This document shows, one piece after another, positions 44,042-52,056 of a stretch of 64,000 nt of DNA. A program made the translations under genes and the position numbers. The notes below the pieces were generated by a model. The model did no database searches, was not told where the DNA came from, and worked only from the letters and a program-made list of their open reading frames with translations. The stretch's first letter is position 1. The number at the start of each line of letters is the position of its first letter. The DNA is from Planctomycetota bacterium (GTDB lineage: Bacteria; Planctomycetota; UBA1135; UBA2386), in assembly GCA_020638735.1 (NCBI GenBank), contig JACKHZ010000014.1, forward strand, positions 124,001 to 188,000, written 5' to 3'.

Positions 44042-44764
44042 ATGTCGCTGACGAACGTCATTGCAGGCGTCGTCCCGAAGCTCGATGGCATGAGCTTCTC
44101 GCCGCCGGTGGCCTGCGTCTACGATCCGCTGGACTACGCCTGGGACATGCACCGGCAGTATCTGGATCGGTTCGGCCGTGGGCGCAAGCAGGTGCTGTTG
44201 TTGGGGATGAACCCCGGCCCGTTCGGCATGGTGCAGACCGGCGTGCCCTTCGGCGAGGTCGAGGCGGTGCGCAGCTGGCTAGGCCTGCGCGGCGTCGTGC
44301 GGCGACCGGCCAATGAGCATCACAAGCGCCCGATCGAAGGCCTGCAGAGCACGCGGTCCGAGGTTTCTGGCCGTCGGCTGTGGAGTTGGGCGGCGCAGCG
44401 CTTCGTCACGCCGATGCGCTTCTTCCGGCGCTTCTTCGTGCACAACTACTGTCCGCTGGCCTTCCTCACGGAGAGCGGTGCCAACCTCACGCCCGACAAG
44501 CTGAAGAAGACCGAGTCGGAGCCGCTGTTCGCGTTGTGCGATGGGTTGTTGCGCGACGTCGTCGAGGTGCTGCGCCCGGATTGGGTCGTCGGCATAGGAG
44601 CGTTCGCCGAGCAGCGCATCACCAGGGTGTTCGCCGTCGAACTGCAGCGCGGCGAGCTGCGCTGCGGCCGCATCCCACACCCGAGTCCCGCGTCGCCAGT
44701 GGCCAACAAGGGCTGGGAGCAGCTGGCCGACCGCGCCTTCGGCGACCTCGGCATCGCCGTCTGA
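44042..44764 (+). CDS. Uracil-DNA glycosylase, SMUG1-like
   Basis: A 240-residue DNA-repair glycosylase. Motif 1 is GMNPGPFGM (55-63), in which Asn takes the catalytic position of SMUG1-type enzymes, and is followed by TGVPFG. Motif 2 is HPSPASP near residue 213, the intercalating/His loop. The PRFFRRFFVHNYCPL segment is also typical. It excises uracil, and perhaps oxidised pyrimidines, from DNA. SMUG1-like enzymes are sporadic in bacteria. An AGGAG ribosome-binding site lies at 44023-44027. It is probably monocistronic. Confidence 0.88.
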   Translation: MSLTNVIAGVVPKLDGMSFSPPVACVYDPLDYAWDMHRQYLDRFGRGRKQVLLLGMNPGPFGMVQTGVPFGEVEAVRSWLGLRGVVRRPANEHHKRPIEGLQSTRSEVSGRRLWSWAAQRFVTPMRFFRRFFVHNYCPLAFLTESGANLTPDKLKKTESEPLFALCDGLLRDVVEVLRPDWVVGIGAFAEQRITRVFAVELQRGELRCGRIPHPSPASPVANKGWEQLADRAFGDLGIAV

Positions 44765-44863
44765 TCCGTCCGTGTATTCGATCCCGCGCGGGTCATGCGT
44801 CCAGGCGCAGTGATCCTCTTCTCGGGTCATCCGCTGATCACCCTATCGCGAGGTTGATCGACC

Positions 44864-45481
44864 TCACTGGAAGCAGGCGGGCGGGCGGCGGAGGCGGCCC
44901 AGGTGCTGTTGCAGCGCCGAGAACAGCCGCTTGCGGGCGCGCATGATACGGATCGCGACCGTGCCGGTCGGCAGGCCCAGCTCCGCGCCGGCCTCCTGGT
45001 AGGGGCGGCCCTTGCGAACGCAAAGGTCGAAGACGGTGCGGTAGTGCTCCGGCAAGTCGTCGACGGCACTCTGGAACGCCGCCATGAACTCCTCCTCTAC
45101 CAGTTCCTCGCCGCCCGGACGCGCCGGCAGGCTGTTGAGCAGGTCGGTGTCTTCGGTCGACTGGATCGCGCTCACCGGCCGCGGCAGACGGCTGCGCGAG
45201 CGCAGCATCGTCAGCGCCTGGTTGCGCGCGACTTCGAACAGCCACGCCCGGAAGTTGGTGCCCGGGCGATAGAGCTCGTTCTTCAGCAGCACCTTCTCGA
45301 ACACCTCCTGGGTCACGTCCTGCGCCAGGTGGGGGTCGCGGATCATCCCGTGCACGAAGTGGTAGATGCGCTTGCCGTAGCGGGCCTCGAGTTCGGTCAG
45401 CGCTTCGTGGCTCTCGCCGGCCTGCAAGAGCAGGACGAGGTCTTCGTCGGTCAGGACCGTCTGGGGGGTGCGCTGCGGCAT
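44864..45481 (-). CDS. ECF-type RNA polymerase sigma factor
   Basis: A 205-residue ECF sigma factor. Region 2 has HLAQDVTQEVFEKVLL and FRAWLFEVARNQAL; region 4 has LPEHYRTVFDLCVRKGRPYQEAG with the helix GTVAIRIMRARKRLF. No anti-sigma gene is adjacent on the same strand: the next gene in that direction is convergent (uracil-DNA glycosylase), and the 178-base gap upstream separates it from the phosphotransferase gene. The start is taken as ATG 45481; a GTG three codons upstream is possible. Confidence 0.9.
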   Translation of the reverse strand: MPQRTPQTVLTDEDLVLLLQAGESHEALTELEARYGKRIYHFVHGMIRDPHLAQDVTQEVFEKVLLKNELYRPGTNFRAWLFEVARNQALTMLRSRSRLPRPVSAIQSTEDTDLLNSLPARPGGEELVEEEFMAAFQSAVDDLPEHYRTVFDLCVRKGRPYQEAGAELGLPTGTVAIRIMRARKRLFSALQQHLGRLRRPPACFQ

Positions 45482-45659
45482 GCGGCGCACATCTCAAGTT
45501 CCGTGCCGACTGCGCACCAGTTGGGAGCACCGCCCGCAAGTCTCCTTGAGGCCGTCCTTTCGGGCTCCTGGTCGCGGAGCGGAGAAGGTCGGTGCCAAAC
45601 TCTTGAGGCACCCGGTGCCGCTGCGACTAGGCGCCGGAATTTCAGCGCGGGTCGGCTGT

Positions 45660-46652
45660 TCAGACGGGAAAGAGTGCGCCGCCACCTTCGAGCGCGGCGT
45701 CGAGCAGGGCCAGGTTCGCGCTGCGTCGGGCGTCCTCGTCGCCGTGCGTCAGGTAGCCCCAACGCAGCCGGCGGATTGCCAGGTAGGCGATCGCGCTGCG
45801 GATGCCCCACTCGGCCCGGATCCGGTCGCCGCCGACCGTGTTGCCGAGCCACCGCAGCAGCAACTGTCGTTTCCACTCCGGGTGGCGATCGCTGTGCAGC
45901 CAGAACCAGGCGAAGTCGTGGTCCCGGTTGCCGATGCCGACCCGTTCGAAGTCGACCAGGAACGGTCGGTCATCGTCGGTCACGACGATGTTGCTCTCGA
46001 GGAAGTCGCCGTGCACGAGCACGTGGGGTCGGCCATCGGTCCAGCGCACAGCCTCGCCGAAGAAGCGTTGCAGGTGCCGCCAGCGGGCCTCGCCGATCGT
46101 GAACAACACGGCGTCGTACATCGCCCTGATGCGGTCCAGGTAGCCGATCGGATCCCAGTGCTCGAGCGGGAAGCTGCGCCGCCCGAGCAGGCGGTCTGTG
46201 GGGATCGCAGCGAGCCGGCGGAGCAACTCGTGCACGTGATCCTGGCCGATCACCTCCTCCGCCGGGCCGACCGCGCCGGGCAGCCACTCGAGCAGGATCC
46301 AGCGGGGGGGGGCGCCCGGGCCGACGGCGATCGTGCGGGGCGCCGGGAAGTCGCGGCGCGCCGGGTCGATGCTGTCGAGCGCTCGATAGAAGCCCGTCTC
46401 GCGACGGACGTGATCGGCCGGGCGCACACCGGCGGGTAGCAACGTGTCCGGTGACGGCGGCAGGTAGTACTTGAACAGGAACACCCGCTCGCTCCGGCCA
46501 CGTGCGAGCAACGGCAGGCTCGAGCGATGGCCCGATACCATCGGTCGCGCCTGCTCGACCTCGGTCAGGTCGAGTTCGCGCAGCACGTCGAGCGCGGCGC
46601 GGCGGTGGTCTTCGGTGCTGGTCGGGGTCACGATCGGATGGGGGGCTGTCAT
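45660..46652 (-). CDS. Aminoglycoside-phosphotransferase-like kinase (APH family)
   Basis: A 330-residue protein with the APH/choline-kinase fold. VLVHGDFLESNIVV is the catalytic loop (H-G-D-x4-N) and FLVDFERVGIGNRDHDFAW is the metal-binding Asp motif. An N-lobe with an FLFKYYLP Lys strand and a VRRETGFYRAL Glu helix is also seen. The substrate is not predictable; such enzymes act on small hydroxyl compounds, and antibiotic resistance should not be assumed. ATG 46652 is used; ATG 46676 upstream is possible. Confidence 0.82.
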   Translation of the reverse strand: MTAPHPIVTPTSTEDHRRAALDVLRELDLTEVEQARPMVSGHRSSLPLLARGRSERVFLFKYYLPPSPDTLLPAGVRPADHVRRETGFYRALDSIDPARRDFPAPRTIAVGPGAPPRWILLEWLPGAVGPAEEVIGQDHVHELLRRLAAIPTDRLLGRRSFPLEHWDPIGYLDRIRAMYDAVLFTIGEARWRHLQRFFGEAVRWTDGRPHVLVHGDFLESNIVVTDDDRPFLVDFERVGIGNRDHDFAWFWLHSDRHPEWKRQLLLRWLGNTVGGDRIRAEWGIRSAIAYLAIRRLRWGYLTHGDEDARRSANLALLDAALEGGGALFPV

Positions 46653-46841
46653 GGCGCGCCGTTCACATCGGCTCATCGGCTGCGCCGGGAGCGAATCTGG
46701 ACAGCGTCGCGGCCTCACCGACCGCGCGCGCAGTTGTAGGCCATCGAGGGCGGCTGCGACCAGCGCTGCCCCCGGGATTTCCAGCTGGGTGGGATGGGCG
46801 TCAAGTAGGTTGCATGCGTTGGTCGAGAAGGGACTACGTCG

Positions 46842-48218
46842 ATGTCCGAGATCGCCAAGTCCAACGCCACGTCGCCCGGCGACGCGCTCGCCCCCGCGCT
46901 GCAAGGGCGGATCTGCGCACTCGTCGAGGCGCTGGTCCAGGACGACGAAGAGGCGTACGAAGCCGAGTTCGTGCACCTGCTGACCAGGGTCGAGGAGTTG
47001 GTCGAGCGCAAGCTCCAGATGGAGGGCACCAAGACCGACACGCGCGACTTCCTCGGCGAACTGCTGTTCACGCGCCTGCGTCGCGGCATGCAGCTGTTCT
47101 TGCGCGGCGAGGACTCGGTAACGGCGACGCGCGCGGCCGAGTGGGTCATGGGGGTGCTGTTCTCGGTCACGACCCTGTCGGAGTTCGCGAAGGCGTTCGA
47201 CAAGTCGTTGCTCAAGCAGAGCTCGGGCAGCAAGGACTTCAACTTCGCCGGCCGCACCGACTTCATCTCCGTCGAAGAGGTGATGCAGATGCTCGCCGCC
47301 GGCAAGCACCTGGGCTGCCTCAGCCTGGAGAAGGGCGACAACCGTCTCGACATCTACCTCAAGGACGGGCGGATCTACTTCCTCGACCCGCACCATCTGA
47401 TCCGTCGCGTGCTGCAGGGTGACTCGATGCGGCACAAGGAGATCCCCGAGACCGCGATCACGGAGGCGGAGAGCCGTCGCGCCCGTGAGGGCACGCCGGT
47501 GATGCTGACGCTGGTGGAGAAGGGTATCTTCAAGACCAGCGAGCTGCAGGAGGTGCTGCGTTCGTTCGGCAAGGAAGTGCTGTTCGACTTCATGCGGGAG
47601 TCGGAGCCGTATGCCTTCTACTACCGCAAACTCGACAAGCTGCCGGACTATGCCACGGCGCATGACCTGCGCCTCGGCGTGACCTCGATCCTGCTGGAGG
47701 GGTCGAAGATGGTCGACGACTGGAAGCAGATGCTGACGGTCTTCCCGGACCCCGACGCGCCGTTGGAGCCGAAGGCCGACATGTTCGCGCGCATGGGCGA
47801 CGTCGCGCTCGGTGTGCTCGAGATCAAGCTGCTGTCGCAGATCAACGGCGACACCTCGCCGCGAACGTTGGTCTCGAGCCTCGGCCTGCCGCTGTTCGAG
47901 ATCTACGCGCTGCTGATCCGGATGTGTCGCGAGGGCATCCTCGCCGCAGGCGGCGGCGCCGAGTCACTGCAAGGGCTCATGCTCGAGGATCAGCAGACCT
48001 CGATGCAGGCGACCATGCAGGAGGCGTTCGCTGCGCTCGACGCCAACGACGACGAAGGCCAGCGGCAGAGCGCGATCGACCGGGTGTTCGGGTGCGACGA
48101 CGACGACGGCAATCCGCTGTCCGCGCTGGACCGCGTGCTCGGTGGCGGCGACGCCACGGGCGGGGGTGAGCTCGACCGCGAACTGCTCGACATCCTGCGC
48201 AAGAACAAGGGGTCCTAG
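46842..48218 (+). CDS. DUF4388 (PATAN-like) domain protein
   Basis: A 458-residue cytoplasmic protein. The central section (about 140-250) matches the DUF4388 domain: ISVEEVMQMLAAGKHLGCLSLEKGDN, then LKDGRIYFL. A helical winged-helix-like continuation follows (VLQEVLRSFGKEVLFDFM). The C terminus is acidic (DDDDGN, GGGDATGGG) with an LDRVLGGG repeat. DUF4388 proteins often occur with chemotaxis, HDOD and type IV pilus functions in deltaproteobacteria and planctomycetes, which fits other genes here, but nothing more specific can be said. It ends 4 bases inside the convergent glycosyltransferase. Confidence 0.8.
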   Translation: MSEIAKSNATSPGDALAPALQGRICALVEALVQDDEEAYEAEFVHLLTRVEELVERKLQMEGTKTDTRDFLGELLFTRLRRGMQLFLRGEDSVTATRAAEWVMGVLFSVTTLSEFAKAFDKSLLKQSSGSKDFNFAGRTDFISVEEVMQMLAAGKHLGCLSLEKGDNRLDIYLKDGRIYFLDPHHLIRRVLQGDSMRHKEIPETAITEAESRRAREGTPVMLTLVEKGIFKTSELQEVLRSFGKEVLFDFMRESEPYAFYYRKLDKLPDYATAHDLRLGVTSILLEGSKMVDDWKQMLTVFPDPDAPLEPKADMFARMGDVALGVLEIKLLSQINGDTSPRTLVSSLGLPLFEIYALLIRMCREGILAAGGGAESLQGLMLEDQQTSMQATMQEAFAALDANDDEGQRQSAIDRVFGCDDDDGNPLSALDRVLGGGDATGGGELDRELLDILRKNKGS

Positions 48219-49321
48219 TCGGCGGCGTGGCCGCCACGCGCCGCCAGGTAGGCGCGCACGTGGCCGTTGGCGGCGTCGCGCCAGGTGAAGCCGGCGGCGC
48301 GCGTCTGGCCGCGTCGGCCGAGCTCCGCGGCTCGCTCCGGATGCCGGAACAGCTCGGAGAGAGCGTCGGTGACTGCCGCGGCGGTCAGCGCCGGCAGTCG
48401 CACGGCGGCGTCTCCGCACAGCTCCGGCAACGAGCTGCGGTCGGCGATGACGGTCGGCACTCCGGCCGCGAGCGCGTCGGCGACGGCGAAGCCGAAACCT
48501 TCGTAGGCAGACGGCGAGACGAACGCCGCGGCTCCCGCATAGAGCGCCCCAAGCTCGTCGTCGTCGACCTGGGGCAACCAGCGGGTCGCGTCGTCGCGAC
48601 CGATCTCGGCGACGGCGCGCTCCGCCAGCCAGCCGCGTCGACCGACGACCACGCAGCGGTGCGCCAGGCCGCGCGCGCGCAGGCCCCGGACGCCGGCCAC
48701 CACGAGGTCGACGTTCTTGCGTGCCTGCACGGTGCCGACGTGGAGCACGTAGGGCTGCTGTACGCCGAGCCGGCGCAGCGTCTCGGCGACGACCGCGGCG
48801 TCGACGGTGGCGGCCGCATCGATGCCGTGCGGCACGACGTGCAGCCGCGCGGCACAGCCGGGGTGGAAGCGGCGCACGTCGGTGGCGGTGGCTTCGGACG
48901 GTACGATCACCGCGGCGGCGCGTCGCGCGGCGTCGTGCGTCGCGCGGCGCAGGAACAGCCTCGCGCCGAACGAGAAGGTCTCCGGCACGGTGTGGTAGGC
49001 GAGGTCGTGCACGGTGACGACCGCCGGACACGTCAGCGGCCACGGCAGCGCGTTCTTGGTGTCGTGGAAGACGTCCGCGCCGAGGCTCCGCAGCGCGCGC
49101 GGCAGGGCCCAATACTGCCAACGGAGCCGGTCCAGGCCGCCGCGCGTCGGCAACGCGACCGGCTCGACGCCGGCATGCGCGAAGTGCTCCGGCCGGTCGG
49201 TCAGCACCGACAGTCGCAGTTCGCCGGTGGCCGCCAGCGCCTCGACCAGCCGGCGCGCATAGGTGGCCGGACCGCCCGTGGTGCCGCTGAGGGCGGCGAT
49301 CGCGACATGCAGCGCGGACAC
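48215..49321 (-). CDS. Glycosyltransferase family 4
   Basis: A 368-residue GT-B enzyme. The N-terminal half has an SGTTGGPATYARRLVEAL acceptor-site loop. The C-terminal half has VVPHGID, the GT4 phosphate-binding HVGTVQARKNVDLVV and the FVSPSAYEGFGFAVADALAAG motif with the E-x7-E pattern. It would transfer a sugar from a nucleotide donor. It lies downstream of the kinase-methyltransferase fusion (53-base gap, same strand), so both may modify a surface glycan. The start is GTG 49321. Confidence 0.9.
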   Translation of the reverse strand: MSALHVAIAALSGTTGGPATYARRLVEALAATGELRLSVLTDRPEHFAHAGVEPVALPTRGGLDRLRWQYWALPRALRSLGADVFHDTKNALPWPLTCPAVVTVHDLAYHTVPETFSFGARLFLRRATHDAARRAAAVIVPSEATATDVRRFHPGCAARLHVVPHGIDAAATVDAAVVAETLRRLGVQQPYVLHVGTVQARKNVDLVVAGVRGLRARGLAHRCVVVGRRGWLAERAVAEIGRDDATRWLPQVDDDELGALYAGAAAFVSPSAYEGFGFAVADALAAGVPTVIADRSSLPELCGDAAVRLPALTAAAVTDALSELFRHPERAAELGRRGQTRAAGFTWRDAANGHVRAYLAARGGHAAD

Positions 49322-49374
49322 AGCTGGGGTTCGTATCCGTCACCACGCCGTCGCGCCAGCGTCCATCCCGCTGC

Positions 49375-50688
49375 TCACGCGTCGCGGACGAACGACGCCA
49401 GCCAGAGGTCGCGGGCGAACGGCAGCTGCGCGGCGCGGCGGTGCACGCGGAACCCTTGGCGCGCCGCGACGGCGCGCAGCTCGGCGAACGGCTGGGCGAA
49501 GCGTGTCGTCGGCTGGCCGAGCAGGCTCCGGGCCCGCCGCTGCAGATGGTGCAGGCTGATCGGGTGGAAGAAGCTGACCACGACGAAGCGGCGCGCGACG
49601 CGGCACGCCTCGGCCAGCGCGCGCCTGGCTGCGTCGGGGGGCAGGTGGTGCAGGAAGCGGAACATCACCACGCCGTCGAACGACCGTTCGGCGAACGGCA
49701 TCGCCAGCGCGTCGGCCTGCACCGCCAGGTCCGCGGCGCGCCCCCGCGCAGCGGCTTCGCGCAGCATCGCCGCGGCGCCGTCGGCCTGGGCGACGGTGTG
49801 GCCACGGGACTCCAGGAACGGCAACAGCCGGCCGGTGCCGCATGGCAGGTCGAGCACCCGCTCGCCCGGCTCGCCCGGCCAGACCCGCGCCAGCAGGCGC
49901 CGCTCGGCGTCGTCGCGCCGGCTGCTGCGCTCGGCGTAGGCGGCGCTGCGGCGGTCCCGTTCGTAGCGAGCGGCGGTGCCGAACGGCTGCGCCGCGACCA
50001 GCAGGTGACGCCGCATCGCGCGGCCGGTCCGCGCTGCGCGCAGCAGCCGGGCGGCGAAGCGCATCGCAGCGTTCCTGCCCACGGGGGCCGTGCGCACCGA
50101 GCGGGCGAAACGGCGGAGCACCCGCATCAGCAGCCGGCGCGGCGGCGGGCCGGCCGTGCCGACGCCGCCGTTGTGCAGATCGAGCACCGCGAACCCCTGC
50201 CCGGTGACGAAGACGTGATCGGCGCTCAGGTCGGGCAGGCGGAAGCCGGCAGCGAGCAGCGCGCCGCAATGTTCGGCGGCGGCGCGCAGCAGCGAGGCGG
50301 TGGCGTCGCCGCGGCGCAGCACGTTGAGCAGCGGCTCGCCGGGCAGCGCCGCGCACAGGTAGTAGCCGGCGGCGCCGTCGCGGCCGATCGCGATCGGCTC
50401 CGGCGCGGCGAAGCCCGCGGCGCGCAGGGCCTCGGTGACGCGCAGCTCGCGCTCGGCGTCGCCGGCGGCGGGCGGCTGCGTCACGGCGAAACGCAGGCGG
50501 TTCTTCCACTGCGTCGCGGTGAACACCTTCAGGAAGAACGTGCGGCCGCCGCGCTCGAGTCGTCGTACGTGGCGCAGGCGGTTGGGGGGCGCGGCGGCCT
50601 CCGCCGGCAGCGCCAGGGTCGTCGCCAGGTCGGGGAACTGCGCGCGGCAGAACGGGTCGTCGACGAGCAGTCGCCAGGTCGCAGGCAC
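49375..50688 (-). CDS. Fusion of a WaaP/Kdo-kinase-like domain with a SAM-dependent methyltransferase
   Basis: About 437 residues in two parts. Residues 30-215 look like a lipopolysaccharide-kinase (WaaP/InaA-like) fold: Lys54 in FFLKVF, Glu81 in AERELRVTEAL, a catalytic-loop-like FRLPDLSADHVFV (Asp153) and a DFG-like AVLDLHNGG (Asp170). Residues 240-400 are a class I methyltransferase with motif I VLDLPCGTG (278-286), the acidic QADGAAAML strand and the FRFLHHLPPD segment. Kinase and methyltransferase in one chain suggest sequential capping of a glycan by phosphate and methyl groups, but catalytic residues of the kinase are weak. GTG 50688 was chosen because similarity begins there and further extension overlaps the divergent gene. 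Confidence 0.75.
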   Translation of the reverse strand: MPATWRLLVDDPFCRAQFPDLATTLALPAEAAAPPNRLRHVRRLERGGRTFFLKVFTATQWKNRLRFAVTQPPAAGDAERELRVTEALRAAGFAAPEPIAIGRDGAAGYYLCAALPGEPLLNVLRRGDATASLLRAAAEHCGALLAAGFRLPDLSADHVFVTGQGFAVLDLHNGGVGTAGPPPRRLLMRVLRRFARSVRTAPVGRNAAMRFAARLLRAARTGRAMRRHLLVAAQPFGTAARYERDRRSAAYAERSSRRDDAERRLLARVWPGEPGERVLDLPCGTGRLLPFLESRGHTVAQADGAAAMLREAAARGRAADLAVQADALAMPFAERSFDGVVMFRFLHHLPPDAARRALAEACRVARRFVVVSFFHPISLHHLQRRARSLLGQPTTRFAQPFAELRAVAARQGFRVHRRAAQLPFARDLWLASFVRDA

Positions 50689-50749
50689 GCGCGGAGCGTA
50701 GCGCGAGCGCTCGCTTGTCGCACCGGTCGCGCCGACGCATGATCGCGCC

Positions 50750-51994
50750 ATGCCGAAGGCGCCGATCACCCGCGAGCTCATCGCGCGACTGCCGAAGTCC
50801 GACCTCCACCTGCACCTCGACGGCAGCCTGCGGCTCGAGACGTTGCTCGAGCTGGCGAAGGCCCGGCGGGTCAAGCTGCCGAGCAGCACGCCGGACGGTC
50901 TGCTCGAGTTGGTGTTCAAGCGGGCCTACGAGAACCTGCCCGAATACCTGCGTGGCTTCGAGTTCACGGTCGCCTGCCTGCAGGACGCCGAGTCGCTCGA
51001 GCGCGTCGCCTACGAGCTGTGCCTCGACTGCCGCGCCGAGAACGTGTTCTACGCCGAGATCCGCTTCGCCCCGCAGCTGCACGTCTGCGCCGGCTTCGGC
51101 ATCCGCGACGTGCTGCGCGCGGTCTGTCGCGGCGTCGAGCGGGCGAAGAAGGAGATCAACAAGGACCCGGCGGTGAAGCGCGGTGAGGTGCCGCGCTTCG
51201 AGGCCGGCGTGATCGTCTGCGCGCTGCGCTTCTTCCTGCCGGTGTTCGGCGCCCACTACAAGGCCTACTTCGAGGCGCTGCCGACCGCGCCGCCGGAGGA
51301 GATCTACGCGCTGGCGTCGCTCGAGCTGGCGCGCGCCGCGGTCGCCGCGGCCGAACAGGAAGGGCTGCCGGTGGTCGGCTTCGACCTCGCCGGGCAGGAG
51401 CGCGGCTTTCCGGCGAAAGACCACCAGGCGGCCTACCAGCTGGCGCACGAGCACTTCCTCGGCAAGACGGTGCACGCCGGCGAGGACTACGGGCCGGAGT
51501 CGATCTTCCAGGCGATCACCGACTGCCACGCCGACCGCATCGGGCACGGCACGTGGCTGTTCAGCAAGAAGCACATCAAGGACCGCTCGATCGTCGACAA
51601 GCAGGCGTTCATCGACAAGCTGGTGCGCTACGTCGGCGAGCGGCGCATCACGCTCGAGGTGTGTCTGACCAGCAACCAGCAGACGATCCCGGAGCTGCGC
51701 CACGACCTGTCGAAGCACCCGTTCAAGAAGATGCGCGAGGCGCGCTGCAGCGTGACGCTTTGCACCGACAACCGGCTGGTGTCGCGCACGACGATGACCG
51801 ACGAGGTGGAGAAGGCGGTCAAGGCGTTCCAGCTCGACGCGCGCGCGCTGAAGGACATCCTGATCTACGGCTTCAAGCGCTCGTTCTTCCCCGGCAACTA
51901 TGCCGACAAGCGCAACTGGGTGCGCTCGATCCTCAACCACGTCGAGGACACCCTGGCCGACGCCGGTCACGACGTCCGGGGCGGCCGGCGGTGA
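50750..51994 (+). CDS. add: Adenosine deaminase
   Basis: A 414-residue amidohydrolase. The zinc ligands are visible: His20-x-His22 in SDLHLHLDGSL, the catalytic HAGED, and the later conserved DRIGHGT and CTDNRLVS (Asp pair). It converts adenosine (or deoxyadenosine) to inosine. It is longer than E. coli Add (333), with an extra segment around residues 140-185. It lies 61 bases from the divergent methyltransferase fusion. Functionally it could remove adenosine released by AhcY, although the genes are far apart. Confidence 0.92.
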   Translation: MPKAPITRELIARLPKSDLHLHLDGSLRLETLLELAKARRVKLPSSTPDGLLELVFKRAYENLPEYLRGFEFTVACLQDAESLERVAYELCLDCRAENVFYAEIRFAPQLHVCAGFGIRDVLRAVCRGVERAKKEINKDPAVKRGEVPRFEAGVIVCALRFFLPVFGAHYKAYFEALPTAPPEEIYALASLELARAAVAAAEQEGLPVVGFDLAGQERGFPAKDHQAAYQLAHEHFLGKTVHAGEDYGPESIFQAITDCHADRIGHGTWLFSKKHIKDRSIVDKQAFIDKLVRYVGERRITLEVCLTSNQQTIPELRHDLSKHPFKKMREARCSVTLCTDNRLVSRTTMTDEVEKAVKAFQLDARALKDILIYGFKRSFFPGNYADKRNWVRSILNHVEDTLADAGHDVRGGRR

Positions 51995-52056
51995 ACCGGA
52001 GCCCGACCGGTCCTGGCGCCTTGCGCTGCCCGGGCGCCGCGCGATGATGTGCCGCC

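Noticed and set aside
45660..46652. Aminoglycoside resistance gene
   Set aside because: The APH fold is shared by many housekeeping kinases, and nothing around the gene suggests resistance or mobility.
46653..46841. Sigma-54 (-24/-12) promoter before the DUF4388 gene
   Set aside because: A TTGCA-like -12 element is present but no GG falls at the required spacing of ten bases.
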